This document shows, piece by piece, positions 1-10,940 of a stretch of 23,736 nucleotides of DNA (position 1 is its first letter; every line of letters begins with the position of its first letter). The notes under the pieces were generated by a model that saw nothing but the letters and a program-made list of their open reading frames with translations, was not told the DNA's origin and did not search any database. The stretch covers positions 1 to 23,736 of the forward strand of contig WKLE02002778.1 of NCBI GenBank assembly GCA_014885115.2, in the 5' to 3' direction. A program made the translations under genes and the position numbers. This stretch comes from Asterionellopsis glacialis (taxonomy: Eukaryota; Bacillariophyta; Plagiogrammaphyceae; Rhaphoneidales; Asterionellopsidaceae).

Positions 1-1
1 C

Positions 2-3000
2 ACGAGTTGTGCCTCTGAAGCTATCAACGGAGGGGGTCTAAAATCAGATTTACCCTCTACTTTTACAGGTGACCGTGGAGGATCAGCCGAGGATCCAGAA
101 CTGTTAGCTTTACTGAGAGGTGTATCATCGAAAAGGAATTCCCCACCTGATAGATTTGCCGAGGAAGAAAGTGCATCGGGGAACAAAACTAGCGATGAAA
201 GTAATGTTGGAGATCAAAGGAGACATGATAATCCTACCTCTACCACTGTCGCCGGTTTTTCAAGTCGCTCACCGGGTATGACGCAGCAGTTGAAAGAAGC
301 TTCTTCTGCACCCGCTGGGTTGCCTCCAATGTTTAACACAGAGGGCGAAGAGTGTCTTGTCTCCCGGGAAACCCTACCGACGGCAGTGACTGACAAAAAC
401 TGGAAAGTTCGAAAACAATCATATGAAATGCTCTCGAGCCTTCTTAGCGAAAGTGTCGCCATCAAGGAGCCCAACGGGAGCTTTGATGCAGATAATATTA
501 TGAATGGACTTGATAAGATGATTCCAGTCATGATGAAGGACAGTAATGCCAGTGCTCTGGATTCAGCTCTTCATTTCGGAATATTATATGCAGATCATTG
601 CCAGGGGGCTGCTTCTGCTGAGCTAGCAGCGGAAATTGCAACTTCTTTACTCAAAGGGCCTGCATTTTCGTCTTCGAGACCGTCCACAACCAAGCTTGTA
701 ACTCCCTTGACTCTCAAGCTCATGGAAGTGGGAACAGAGGGAGTCATGTCGGTCCATTCGGTCACTGATGTTCTTCTTGATCAGGGATTGAAATCAAGAA
801 AACCGAAAGTTGTTCTTGCAACAGTAAACCTAATTCTCGATGCCGCCACTACTTTTGGCGCAGGTTGCTTACCTCTTGCTTCTATTTCATCGAACGCGCC
901 AAAAATGCTAAGTCACTCAAATGCAAAAGTGCGCGACTCGGGAATGAAAATCATAGCTGAAATCTGCCGTGCCCTGGGTTCGCGAGAGCCTTTGCAAGAT
1001 GTGATTGATAAGTTGAAAAAAGCTCAGCTTACTCAGCTGGATTCTCTACTCGAAGCTCAGCCTAGACCATCTGTTGTTAAAGTGAAGCTCCGAAGTAGAG
1101 ATGGATCTTCCGACGCCAGTTCGCCAGATGATGCGCTTGCTGCATTTCAGGCAGGCGCCGAAGAGCTCGAAGCTAAACGTTTTGCGGCTAGACCAGCTGT
1201 CAACATTATGCAGGAGCTCCCTAAAACAGACTATTCTACAAGAATCTTGCTTCCAAAGTGGTCGGAAAAGGTCGCGGCGTTAGACCTCATCATTCAGTGC
1301 GGAGGCGAAAAGCCCTATAAATTGGCCCAACCGTCACCATCAATCAATTATGGCCCATTGATTGTTGAGATGAAGAAACTTCTTTCCCACACGCACTTTG
1401 CTGTGTGTTCAAAAGCTATGGCCGTATTAAGTATGATGGCTACTGGCGTTGGGGAGAAACTCTACCCGCATCTCAGACCTCTTCTTCCGAATCTCCTAGC
1501 GTTGTCGAAAGATAAAAAACTTACTAAGGCGGTAGCAAGCTGTCTCGATAGTTTCTTCGGGAATATTCTTTCTTTTGATCACTTGTTAGAAGGTACTGAT
1601 TCCGTCCCCTTACAAGTGGATGAACGGAAACAAAAAAATGCATTAGTTCGAAGTTCCTCACTTGAATTTCTTCGACGGTGCGTTGAAACAAGGGAATCAG
1701 CTGGTCCAAGGGGTGAGTTAAAAGTCGCATCCGCGCAGGGTTTGGCATCACTTTGCTGTGAAAAAGTTAGTGATACTGATGCTAGCGTTCGGAAAAGCTC
1801 TATGGGTGTTCTCAACGCTTTGACATCGATTGATGAAGTCGAAATTGCTGCTGCTGTAGATAGAGTTGTCGACACGTTGCAGAACACGAATCCTCGGGCT
1901 TACAAATCTCTGAAAAGAAAAAGTACAACTACTACCGCGAATGAGCAAAGAATACCTACAATTTCGAAGAAGAAATCTTCTTCTGCATTGGAATCATCAT
2001 CGACGAGGAAGCCCTCCAGAAACGGCGACACCCCGAGCCAGAAACCCAAAAGTTCCCCAGCGGATTCCAAGCCAACGATCGAGAATAATATGGAAGAGAA
2101 TTCTGCAGATTGTCCAACTTCAGAAGAAGCACTAAACGATGTTTCCAGGCTTGGTATCCCAGACTGGGATGCTCCAGAAGATAACGGAGGCGTCCTTGCT
2201 GGTTTGAAATGTAAGTTGTGCTTTATTGTTGACTGCACTGTTCTTAATAATTTGGTCTCTTCGTTTCTCACTATGACTATTGTTTCTGTGATTTCTTGAA
2301 GCAACCAAATGGCTGGCTCGGCAACAAAGCATTAAAGCTCTTTCAAATTTTTGTACACCTGAGAAATTTGCAAACAGGGGAGGTAAAATACCTTCACCTT
2401 CTATACTGATGCTTGTCAAAGACCACACCAAAAAATTTAAAGAAAGCAACTTCAATGTAATGAAAGCGATCATGGAACTCTTTGTTGCTTTGTGCCAAGT
2501 TCACGAAAGCCTAGAAGAACCTTTATGTAGTTGGGCATGCAAAGATGGAGCTGCTGCTGGACTAGAAAAAATTGCGGACAAAAAATTAGCGACAACGTCA
2601 TTTACCTTGCTTACTTCATTGTGTACTGTAAGTAATCCGGAAAGAATTATGGGACATGTGGCAAGTGCTAGCGAGAAAGTAAAGTCCCCCCTTGTGCATG
2701 AGGGTTTACTGAAATGGTATAATCAGGCGCTGGAAGACTTTGGTGCTGCAGTCGTGTTCTCCAAGGAAGTATCGCCTTGGCTTTTAAAGGTAAGAGAGAG
2801 TAACGAAATCACACACATTTGCGGTTCGACCCATTGTATCTCAACAAATTTGCTGTAAACGCATTGTTTAGGAATCAGAGAGCACCAACATCAAAGTGCG
2901 GAATGCAGCGCTGGCGGTTGTGGGCGAGCTGCACTGTCAGCTAGGACCTGGCTTTAAAGCTGTTCTGCTGTCTTCGTGTCCCTCTGCCCTCAAATCACCA

Positions 3001-6000
3001 TTGGAATCTACCTGTCAAAAGTTTCCCTATGATCCCACGAGCCAACACCTAGATCGGAGTCAGAAATGCATTGCAAAAACCATGGGAGAAACCTCTGCTG
3101 GTGGCAAGGGTGGCTCTGCAGCCCCGGTTACTTTTGATATCCCCAAAACAGATTTGATAGCTAGCCTGCCTAGCGATTGTATTGAAAAGATGGTGAGTGC
3201 ATTTATATGATTTTTCGTTATTTTGAAAGAGCTGCAATAAATCTTATACTGCACTTGTATTTTTGTTTGCAACAGGGATGCAAAGATGGCAAAACGGCAT
3301 GGAAAATCAGAAAGGAATCAATGGACAAAGTCGCCGCCGTTCTAGAGAGTTGCAGTGGATTAATTGCGACTTCAACACTCAAACCAATTGTAGACCTTCT
3401 GCGTGCTCTGACCCAAAGGCTTTCGGATTCACAAAGCAATTTGAAGCCTCTCGCAGCTCGAGTCATTGGGTCAATTTTAGGATCAGTCGACAAATCTTCG
3501 CAAGGGAAACTAGGAAAGGTAGCCTACGCACCTTTAGTCCATGCAGCGATGAATGACAATCGCAAGCCTATGCGTGATGCTGCATTAGAATCTCTCAAAT
3601 TGGGCACTTCTCTAAATGTCCTGGAAGGCACCGGCCCGAACGAATTGGCTCTTGAACCCTTAATATCCGGGCTAGTTAGCGAGTTGGGCGAATCTGAATT
3701 CAAGGTAAGAGTGATGCTCGGCAGAAAAATGTTTTCTTCTTTATTTTGCTCTCACAGCTTAAGTGGTTTAATGCCCCCATTTGTTAGTCCGGAGGGATCC
3801 CTGACGTTCTAAATTTAGTTGTAGAACTTGCCGAATTTTTACCTGACCTCGATTCTGTTTCATCCGCGAGAGGACAAAGTTTGGGAGAAAAGTTCGCCTC
3901 GGTAATTGTCGGTTGCCTGACATCAAGCAAAACAGAAACGAGAGCTTCAGCTGAATCCGTGCTGAAATCATGTTTAGAAAACGGGTCGATCAGCTCTAAA
4001 AACGTAAAGAAAGGCACCGAACGCTTACTTCCTGCGCAACAAAGGTCGGTTCAACCAGTTGTTGACCGTTTACAGAGCTCTGCTAGTGCCGCCCAGTCAC
4101 CTGCACGAGAAAAGGAGAACGTCCCATCGAAATTATCAGCTAAAACAGCAAGGGTGGAAAAGGGCACGCGTGTGGCGGGCTCGATAAGGAGTAAACAAGG
4201 CATTCCTCGACCCAAAGCAGCTTCTAGCGTTTCAATATCAAGTAAAAAAGTCAAACCAGAATCCTCTGATGAAAGATTGGAAGATTCGAACGAGGTCACA
4301 AAGCACCCGCTCCAGTCTACGAAAAGCATGAATTCATCCAAAGAATCTCGTCTTTCATCTAAAAAGATCGTTTGGCCAGAATACCCGGAAGAACCTTCTA
4401 CAAGTAATCACTTCAATGCCCTGAAAAAACAATGGTCACCACTTTTACCCCCTAAGTCAGTAACCGCTTTATTTCCTCCTAGCGGTATAAAGAAACAAGA
4501 CGACGCTACGAAGGGGTGCAAACTGCTTTCCGATTCAGTGCATTTGGAAAATAATGACGATGGCGAGAGCCTTATTATTGAGCAACTAGATCTTATACTC
4601 AAATGGATTGTTATTGGTCTCTGCAGCAAGGAAAAAACCGTTGGTTTACAATCTCTCGTGTCTTTAATTCTGAAACTTTTCGAATTTCTTCGCGAGGTAC
4701 AATATGATATACTTGAAAAGGAAGCACTTATCCTCATACCTCATCTATTTGAAAAAACTAGTGTTGCAAAGGTAAGTGATCTGGTTGCTCATATAAGTTT
4801 TTATGAGCTCCCTCCGATGATTTTTCTGACGCATCTCCTTCATTGTTATTCTCTAGGGTCGATTTATGGAACAATTTAACGACCTTGTAGACATAATCAG
4901 CTCAGGTGGAATTTTGCAACCAAACATTTTGGGTCCTGTCATCTGTGTCTCCATTATCGAGAGAAGTAAACAGCCCAAAGCTCGACTTTTATCTTTTAAA
5001 GAATGCCGCGCATGCGTCGAGGCTATCGGGTTGAGTGGCATTGGTAAGAGGGGACTTCTTTTGACCGCAAAAGCGCTGTCCGAAGAATCACTACCCGAAA
5101 ACAGATCTGCTGCTCTTGATCTGATGGAAATCGTTTTGGAAAAAATGGATGGAGATATCAAACGACTTGCCCGAACTTGCGGAACTTCCCATCTATCTGA
5201 CAACGCCAAGAAAATGGTAGAAGAGCGTTGGAGAAAGCTCCATGGTTCCGGGAGCCAATTGCTTTCAAGTGCCACTACGGAAGGCAACAGCTCGAGCGCT
5301 AGGCGTCGCTCGCAGATACCAGTCCCAAAGAAACCGGCGAATGGAGCTGTCTCTCCTGTAAGGAATAGTTTAAGAAGCGGTACCCACTCAGAAATAAGAA
5401 AACGTAGCGACCTTGAAGATGAGCTTCCCAGTCTTCAGTTGAGAATTGGTAGTTCGAGCTCATTTTCTCCCACAACAAAATCCGTATCAACAAGTGAAAC
5501 ATCACCTAATGGCCCCTTCCGTTTTTCTTTTGATCCATCAAAGCAAGCGAAGCCATCTTCCTTTCCTACTTCTCAGGCTGGAGTCGATGCTTACGAACCT
5601 CGATATAGGAAAGATATTCTTCAAAGACTCTCCAATGTTCGTGCAAGTAGCGCAGCTAGTTCAACTCAAGAGGATTCCCTAACAAAGTCTCACAGCGATT
5701 CACCTCCTGCTTCACCAATCACAAGTACAACTCGTATCCCGGCCTCAATGGAGCCAAAACCTTCTACAAGTTCAAATACTTCAAGTGCGCCATTGGGCGC
5801 CGCTGCTTCTTTGCGGGCTCGGTTGCTAAAAATACGGGAAAAACACCGGTCCGGTGAAGGTGACGATTCTTCTGTTTATACAGAGGATACGAAGACAGAG
5901 GCTGCAAACGTATCATTGGAAGCCCAAGCGGACAAAACTGAAAAACCAAAAGAAGTTCCAATATATGAAGGCAAAAGAGCTAATGATGTTTATCCAAACG

Positions 6001-7757
6001 CAATAAATTCTATGAAAGACCTTATACTGAAAGAAACTCCTGTCGCCGAGAACGACTCTGATCTCGTCGAGTGCACTACAGCGGTCAAGATGTTTCACGC
6101 CGCTCTCTCTAAACAATCTGGCTCTTTTACAGACTTGAGCCTATCTGAGCTGAATATCTTGAGAAATATTATTTCTGAAAACACAACAGAAACCATTGAA
6201 CAACTCACAGGAACTTTAAGTTTCGCATGTAATTGCGAAGATCCGGGGCGTAATGCTGGAATGTCTATATCTCTCTTATCTGTAACTTTGGCTGCGTTGA
6301 TGGCGTTGTTTCGTGACGATAGCTTGGCTTCGACCGTTGCACAAGAACCACTTATTTTACTCATTCGTGGGACAGGAAAAGCTTTATTGGATCCTCGCCT
6401 TGCAATTTCAAACTCTTCGGCCACAAGCCTTGATGAAGCCACAAGTTCTCAGATGGTTCGGGCTATCAACAAGCTTGCAGTTCAAGCTGCAACCGGTTCT
6501 ACACGACATATTTCACTACAAGCTTTAATGACTCTGCAACTTCAATTGTGCTTACATAAGGCAGATGGAACAGATGCCGCATTGAATAATAGGTTGTCGA
6601 GAATCGTAACAAAACTGTTTGGTAGAGTTATCAAGGCAGAAGAGGGGGTTGAGGATCCTTTCTTTAATCCGAATGTAGATGTTGAAGCTTTATTATGTTC
6701 TATTGAAGATTTGCTTGTTGCATGCAACGATGCCGATAATAAGTCTCATACTAGTGCTGACAGATCTTTATCTGAATGCAAAAACATGGGCAAATCCCTA
6801 GTAAGTGCGCTGCTGAAGTCAAAAAAGAATTCGGGCGGATCAGCTGCATTGCGGAGGCTAATTGAAAATCTGGGCATAGACCCGCAAGAATCTATGCTAG
6901 GCTCCGTGTTATCATCATTCGAAGCGCCAGCTGTTACGAGAATCGATGATGAAGGCTTTCCATCTCAGCCTGCAGAAACACGCTTTGCGGCACCCCCTAC
7001 GGCACCGGCGACCGAGAAAAATACGAATACAGATATGGTAGCAAATCTAGTTACGGCTGTTGGAAGTGCGCCAGAAGGAGCCGAGAGAAACGCCGCCTTG
7101 GATGCTCTGAGAAACTATAGAACAACGTATGGAGATGAGGAACTCAACCAGCACCTAAAGGAGGTTTCAGCAAACTTTCGTGCGTATCTTTTGAGCCAAC
7201 TTGCACAGCAAAGCTCCGAAAAGAAAGAAGGGGAAACAATCTCTTCAACATCTGGGCAAGCTACTGATCCTACTCTTTCCATGTCACAAAGATTGCAATT
7301 GCTTAGGACGAAAATCGATAGCAATTCAGAACACACAATGCGATCTATGTACGGCAGTTCGATGAACGCGTCATCTGGGGCCCGCAGTCCGTCTAAGCTA
7401 CCATTTCGATCTGAACAGCATACAATGCGTTCATTGTATGGAGGTAGTATGGGAAGGACATCAAAGATTCCGAGCCCGACAAAAACACCTCACCATGAGC
7501 TAGCATCTAGTGCAATAGCATCAGAAGCCAACTTATCAAACACTGGAAATGAGACAGACAGTGAAAAAAGAAAATCTAGAATGCCAAAACCATCCGCGTC
7601 TTCTCTTCGGCAGCGTCTTTTCGCGGCACAAGAAAATCGGAATAAGGCTGATGATGTATCTATTGGCTCCTCCTCCTCTCGACGGAGTGCAATGGGAAGT
7701 GCAGCTGCATTACGTGCAAGATTAGAGGCAGTTAAACAAGGCAAACAGCACCCTTAA
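2..7757 (+). CDS. XMAP215/ch-TOG/MOR1-family microtubule polymerase, five TOG domains (5' partial)
   Basis: Exons: 2-2210, 2302-2789, 2872-3192, 3276-3704, 3788-4771 and 4857-7757, joined by GT-AG introns of 82-91 bp (first phase 1, the rest phase 0). They give 2443 residues with no start codon: the frame is open to the left edge, so the ATG at 278 is internal. Approximate domains by residue: TOG1 125-352, TOG2 395-637, Ser/Lys linker 638-732, TOG3 737-958, TOG4 985-1244, basic linker 1245-1342, TOG5 1343-1606, Ser/Pro-rich linker, C-terminal helical domain about 1855-2165, then a short helical bundle and tail. The first-helix Trp of TOG1-TOG4 is seen at residues 134, 420, 740 and 1015. TOG5 ends in a KKMVEERW helix like the animal proteins. 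Known family role: binds tubulin dimers and speeds growth at microtubule plus ends and spindle poles. The usual length is about 2000 aa, so this member is long. CLASP is excluded by the TOG order and the C-terminus. Confidence 0.93.
2211..2301 (+). other. Intron 1 of the XMAP215-family gene
   Basis: The donor GTAAGT is at 2211 and the acceptor AG at 2300-2301. Splicing is phase 1 and joins the linker end (GVLAGLK) to TOG3 (STKWLARQQ). Unspliced, the frame runs into a stop at 2297-2299, so removal is required to reach TOG3. Confidence 0.9.
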
Positions 7758-9141
7758 CTTATACATGATGGACTACTTCATGGTTTGTCGTTATGATAAT
7801 AATGTAGATAAGAATTTTAATGATGTTACTTCGTATTTTTGTCCTAATCTAAATTCTCATATACAAAAGTAAGAGTATAATATTTATTAATTTTCGACCC
7901 AAGAGTCTCAGTGAAAGAATACGATATGACATACACCTGATTCAGAAAAAAATTCTTATCTACTCGTTTTCACAAAAATGTCGCGTAAGAGGTGGGTACT
8001 GAGACTATGCTAGAAGACGTTGTTGGAAGATTACATTGAATATTAGGTTGCATTGAAAATCAGTCACAAAAAAAGTACAAAACTTTTTGGGTTTCGAAAA
8101 ACAAAAAAGACCTCATCTCTAGTCTAGAGTGGAATAGTCATAGAGAATCAATACCGTAAGCATTACACGTACAGCAACTACTGTACCAGGTAGCACGGCT
8201 GAGCAAGTAGGACCTACCTGTTGGACTTAGACTACCAAACGCTCTAGTATTGTGGCTTCGCTTTTCGACATCTACAGGTACGGTACTGTGTACTAGTGCC
8301 AGGTACGGAATCATCTTTCAACAGTACTAAATAATACAAGATACATAGACTAGCAGATCATCGGAGAAATTGGCATCCAAGGCGAGATGCTGTAAGTACC
8401 TGTAACAGAGAGGTGGTACCGGTACAATTCTTTTATATGACTGTATGGGTACGGTAGTTTACTATGAATTATCACGGCGGTACTTACCGGTAACTGGACC
8501 CGAGACCCATGCTGAGTAATTTGTATTCGGGATTCAATCAGTTGAACAATGACCCATTGCTTTATACAGTCATACTGATGTAGACACAGGAGTTGTTATG
8601 ACCAAGAAAAGAAAAAATAGATCGTGGAAAATTCCTCACTCCTTTGGGTTTTCAGATAATCCTGATAACCGTGAGTCACTATGTTAATTACAGTATGTAC
8701 AAACCCTCTATGTATCCAAATTACCTGTACAATCAGTAGCGTTCATCTTGGTATGATACAGTTGAAGTTTAAAGCAATTTACTAAAGTGGTCATTAATGA
8801 AATCTATGCAGTTTCTGTATATACAGCACCATCGTACACAGTCAATTCCGACTACAACCATCCGTCCATGCAGGTACGATTCTGGTTAAAAGAGGATATT
8901 TAGTTCACTAGGTAATGAGTACGCCCAGGGAGGATCCTTGATTCAAGTTCAGAAGTATTGAAACAAGTTCCGAAAATTCCTTTCAAGTCGTATGGTACAG
9001 AAACAGTACCTTGTAATTATTCGATTTTACATGAGAGAAAAAAGGGGTTGAAACTTCATACCTGGTACTTGATATGTTTCAGAGGCTATCAAAGAAATGA
9101 TATCAATTTTGTTCTACAACAAGGTTTGTACGATTATTTTC

Positions 9142-9199
9142 GTTTTACACAATAATTAACGGGTAATTAAGTTTTACACAATAATTAACGGGTAATTAA
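9142..9199 (+). repeat. 29-bp perfect tandem duplication
   Basis: The 29-base unit starting GTTTTACACAATAATT occurs at 9142-9170 and again, identical, at 9171-9199. It is AT-rich and non-coding. Perfect identity suggests a recent slippage or duplication event. Confidence 0.95.
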
Positions 9200-9262
9200 G
9201 GACTTATTCGTGTTTCACCTTGATACGCCTTCCGTACGAAGGATACGTAGAAAGATATCTTG

Positions 9263-9283
9263 GTTGTCTACTTTATAGACAAC
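9263..9283. repeat. Short perfect inverted repeat (hairpin)
   Basis: GTTGTCTA at 9263-9270 pairs with TAGACAAC at 9276-9283 around the 5-base loop CTTTA. It lies in non-coding DNA about 520 bp upstream of the gene at 9807. No function is assigned; it may be chance. Confidence 0.6.
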
Positions 9284-9806
9284 AGTATCAATACCGGATA
9301 ATAATGATTTTTTGTACCTACCAGTTACCCGGTACTCGTACAAGTTGCACAAGTCTATACCTGGTAACCAGGGATGACAGAATTCTCAATTCGAACACTC
9401 TCTTTCAACCGAGATCCCGTGATCTCCGTTTTGATTTGTTTGTTAGTGTTTTTTCTTACTGTGTACACTCGTACCAGGTACCATGTTGACGTATGTCAAA
9501 TTTCATTGCTAGCTTATTTCCTTATATTTCTCGAGGCACTCGGCACTTGGTGGCTGGTACTTTGATACCTAGGTATCATTCAATAAAAACTCTCTGTTGT
9601 AGAAGTAGGACTATTTACACGTTTATTCTTTCTCTAGCAGAATTAGAAAACACGCAGATTTATATCCTACCATAGCAGCCTGCAAAAAAGTTCAACAGAC
9701 ATTGAGATAGGACATTCAAAATTTCGTACCATAGGATATAAGACATCAACTCTTTGTCGGCTATTGTAGCGGCGACAATTAAAGCACAAAAGTACAGAAG
9801 CGACGA

Positions 9807-10940
9807 ATGGATCACAACATGTCAATGGAATATGCAAATCATCGTCCGAGGGTACAGCGACGGCTGTCGATGCCCATGATGGCCAGCAGCAGGACAGTGA
9901 GTACTGGACCTCCACCACGGCAACGGGTGTCCCGGCGTTCGAGCATTTCCGGTTTTGGTTCTGGACAACAACAGGCCGACACGCACTCACCCCCATTCCA
10001 AGACACTGCTGATCCAGATACACCCACCTTTTCTCAAGCCGAATTGGACCAAAAGATGAAAGTGATTATGAGAGACAAGGAGTTGTGGGGTGAGTTCAAG
10101 GCGAAACTGGCGCAAAGTGACATGAAAGCAGGATTAGGTCTTCAGATTGTGATGCGAAACTTTCTTATTGATTACGAATATCGTATCAAGGAACTCGAAT
10201 TCGATTACGAAGAAGCTCAATCCGCTGTCACAACATCATCGCACAGTAGAGTAAGTCTTCTTAAGAAAACCCCACGACCGAAGCGAGCGACGAGTATCGA
10301 GAGTAGTTCATCATCGTTTTTCCAAAGAGCATTATCGTCCTTGGGGGGAGATTCGTGGCAACTAGAGGAAGAACTTTCTGAGAGAGATTTTGGTACTTCA
10401 TTTTTAATGGCCGCATCAAACATGCAACAGTTTGATCTCTCACAGAACTTAAACAGTCACAACGTAAATCGTGAACGCGATTTGGATGCTTCTTCAAGAA
10501 GTATGAGAAGTATGGACCTGTCGGATATCCCACAAGTTGTTCAACCCAAGGTATTCGAAACTGACAAACACAATACGAACAGAGGAGGTACTGATTCTCC
10601 TTCTGTTGGTAAAAGTTTATTTCGTCGAGCTTCTGCAATCGGCAATATGTTTATGTTTAAGAGATTGGAAGAAGAACTGTCCGCTTCAATGCAAATATCT
10701 GATTCTTCGTTGAACGGATCAATAGGAAGTTTGAATGATCAAGCACTCCCCACAGATCCTATGGATAGAAAAGCAGCTTCAACTGAGGAACTACAAGGCG
10801 AAGACAACAACAATAACAACAACAAAAATCTAGGCTTGGTCAAAAGTGTCACGCCTCCACAAAGTGAAGATGACGATTCCGATGACGAAGAGGACGATAT
10901 GGGCGTGGTATGGTTGGGATGGAATTCCAAGAAGAGATAG
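9807..10940 (+). CDS. Unrecognised 377-aa Ser-rich protein with PKA-type motifs
   Basis: A single exon runs from the ATG at 9807 to the TAG at 10938-10940. I do not recognise the family. Visible parts: a basic, Ser/Pro-rich N-terminus with RRLS (18-21) and RRSS (43-46); one predicted helical stretch at about 80-140 rich in charged residues (KVIMRDKELWGEFKAKL); a Ser-rich middle; RRAS (273-276); an Asn run at 334-339; and an acidic tail (353-364) ending in GVVWLGWNSKKR. Residues 171-191 and 271-292 look like a diverged internal duplication (F-x-R-A-S/L ... LEEELS). There is no signal peptide or membrane segment. The three R-R-x-S sites fit basophilic kinase targets, which is inference. It may be a lineage-restricted cytoplasmic or nuclear regulatory protein. 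Confidence 0.8.
   Translation: MDHNMSMEYANHRPRVQRRLSMPMMASSRTVSTGPPPRQRVSRRSSISGFGSGQQQADTHSPPFQDTADPDTPTFSQAELDQKMKVIMRDKELWGEFKAKLAQSDMKAGLGLQIVMRNFLIDYEYRIKELEFDYEEAQSAVTTSSHSRVSLLKKTPRPKRATSIESSSSSFFQRALSSLGGDSWQLEEELSERDFGTSFLMAASNMQQFDLSQNLNSHNVNRERDLDASSRSMRSMDLSDIPQVVQPKVFETDKHNTNRGGTDSPSVGKSLFRRASAIGNMFMFKRLEEELSASMQISDSSLNGSIGSLNDQALPTDPMDRKAASTEELQGEDNNNNNNKNLGLVKSVTPPQSEDDDSDDEEDDMGVVWLGWNSKKR

Larger units (their letters stand above)
7758..9806. other. Intergenic region, GTAC-rich, no supported gene
   Basis: This 2-kb gap separates the XMAP215 gene from the next plus-strand gene. Its open frames are all under 90 codons, with no recognisable domain. The part from about 8160 to 9560 holds about 28 GTAC tetramers, often as GGTACC or CCAGGTAC; about 5-6 would be expected by chance. 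It also contains a tandem 29-bp repeat and a hairpin, listed separately. The last few hundred bases should contain the promoter of the gene at 9807. Confidence 0.7.

Noticed and set aside
278..2299. A stand-alone 673-aa gene starting at 278
   Set aside because: The frame is open upstream to position 2, and the last 30 or so codons read into intron 1. It is exon 1 of the larger XMAP215 gene.
2820..2840. tRNA B-box-like GGTTCGACCC
   Set aside because: It lies in intron 2 of the XMAP215 gene. No A-box, acceptor stem or cloverleaf could be formed around it.
3768..3787. Alternative acceptor CTCACAG at about 3760 for intron 4
   Set aside because: It would bring in extra sequence and the wrong frame. 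The TTGTTAG acceptor ending at 3787 gives the in-frame TOG4 continuation SGGIPDVLNLV.
8958..9675. Small plus-strand frames of 60-89 codons in the GTAC-rich region
   Set aside because: They overlap one another in different frames, contain repeat words and show no family features. The 63-aa frame at 9374 has hydrophobic runs, but chance is likely.
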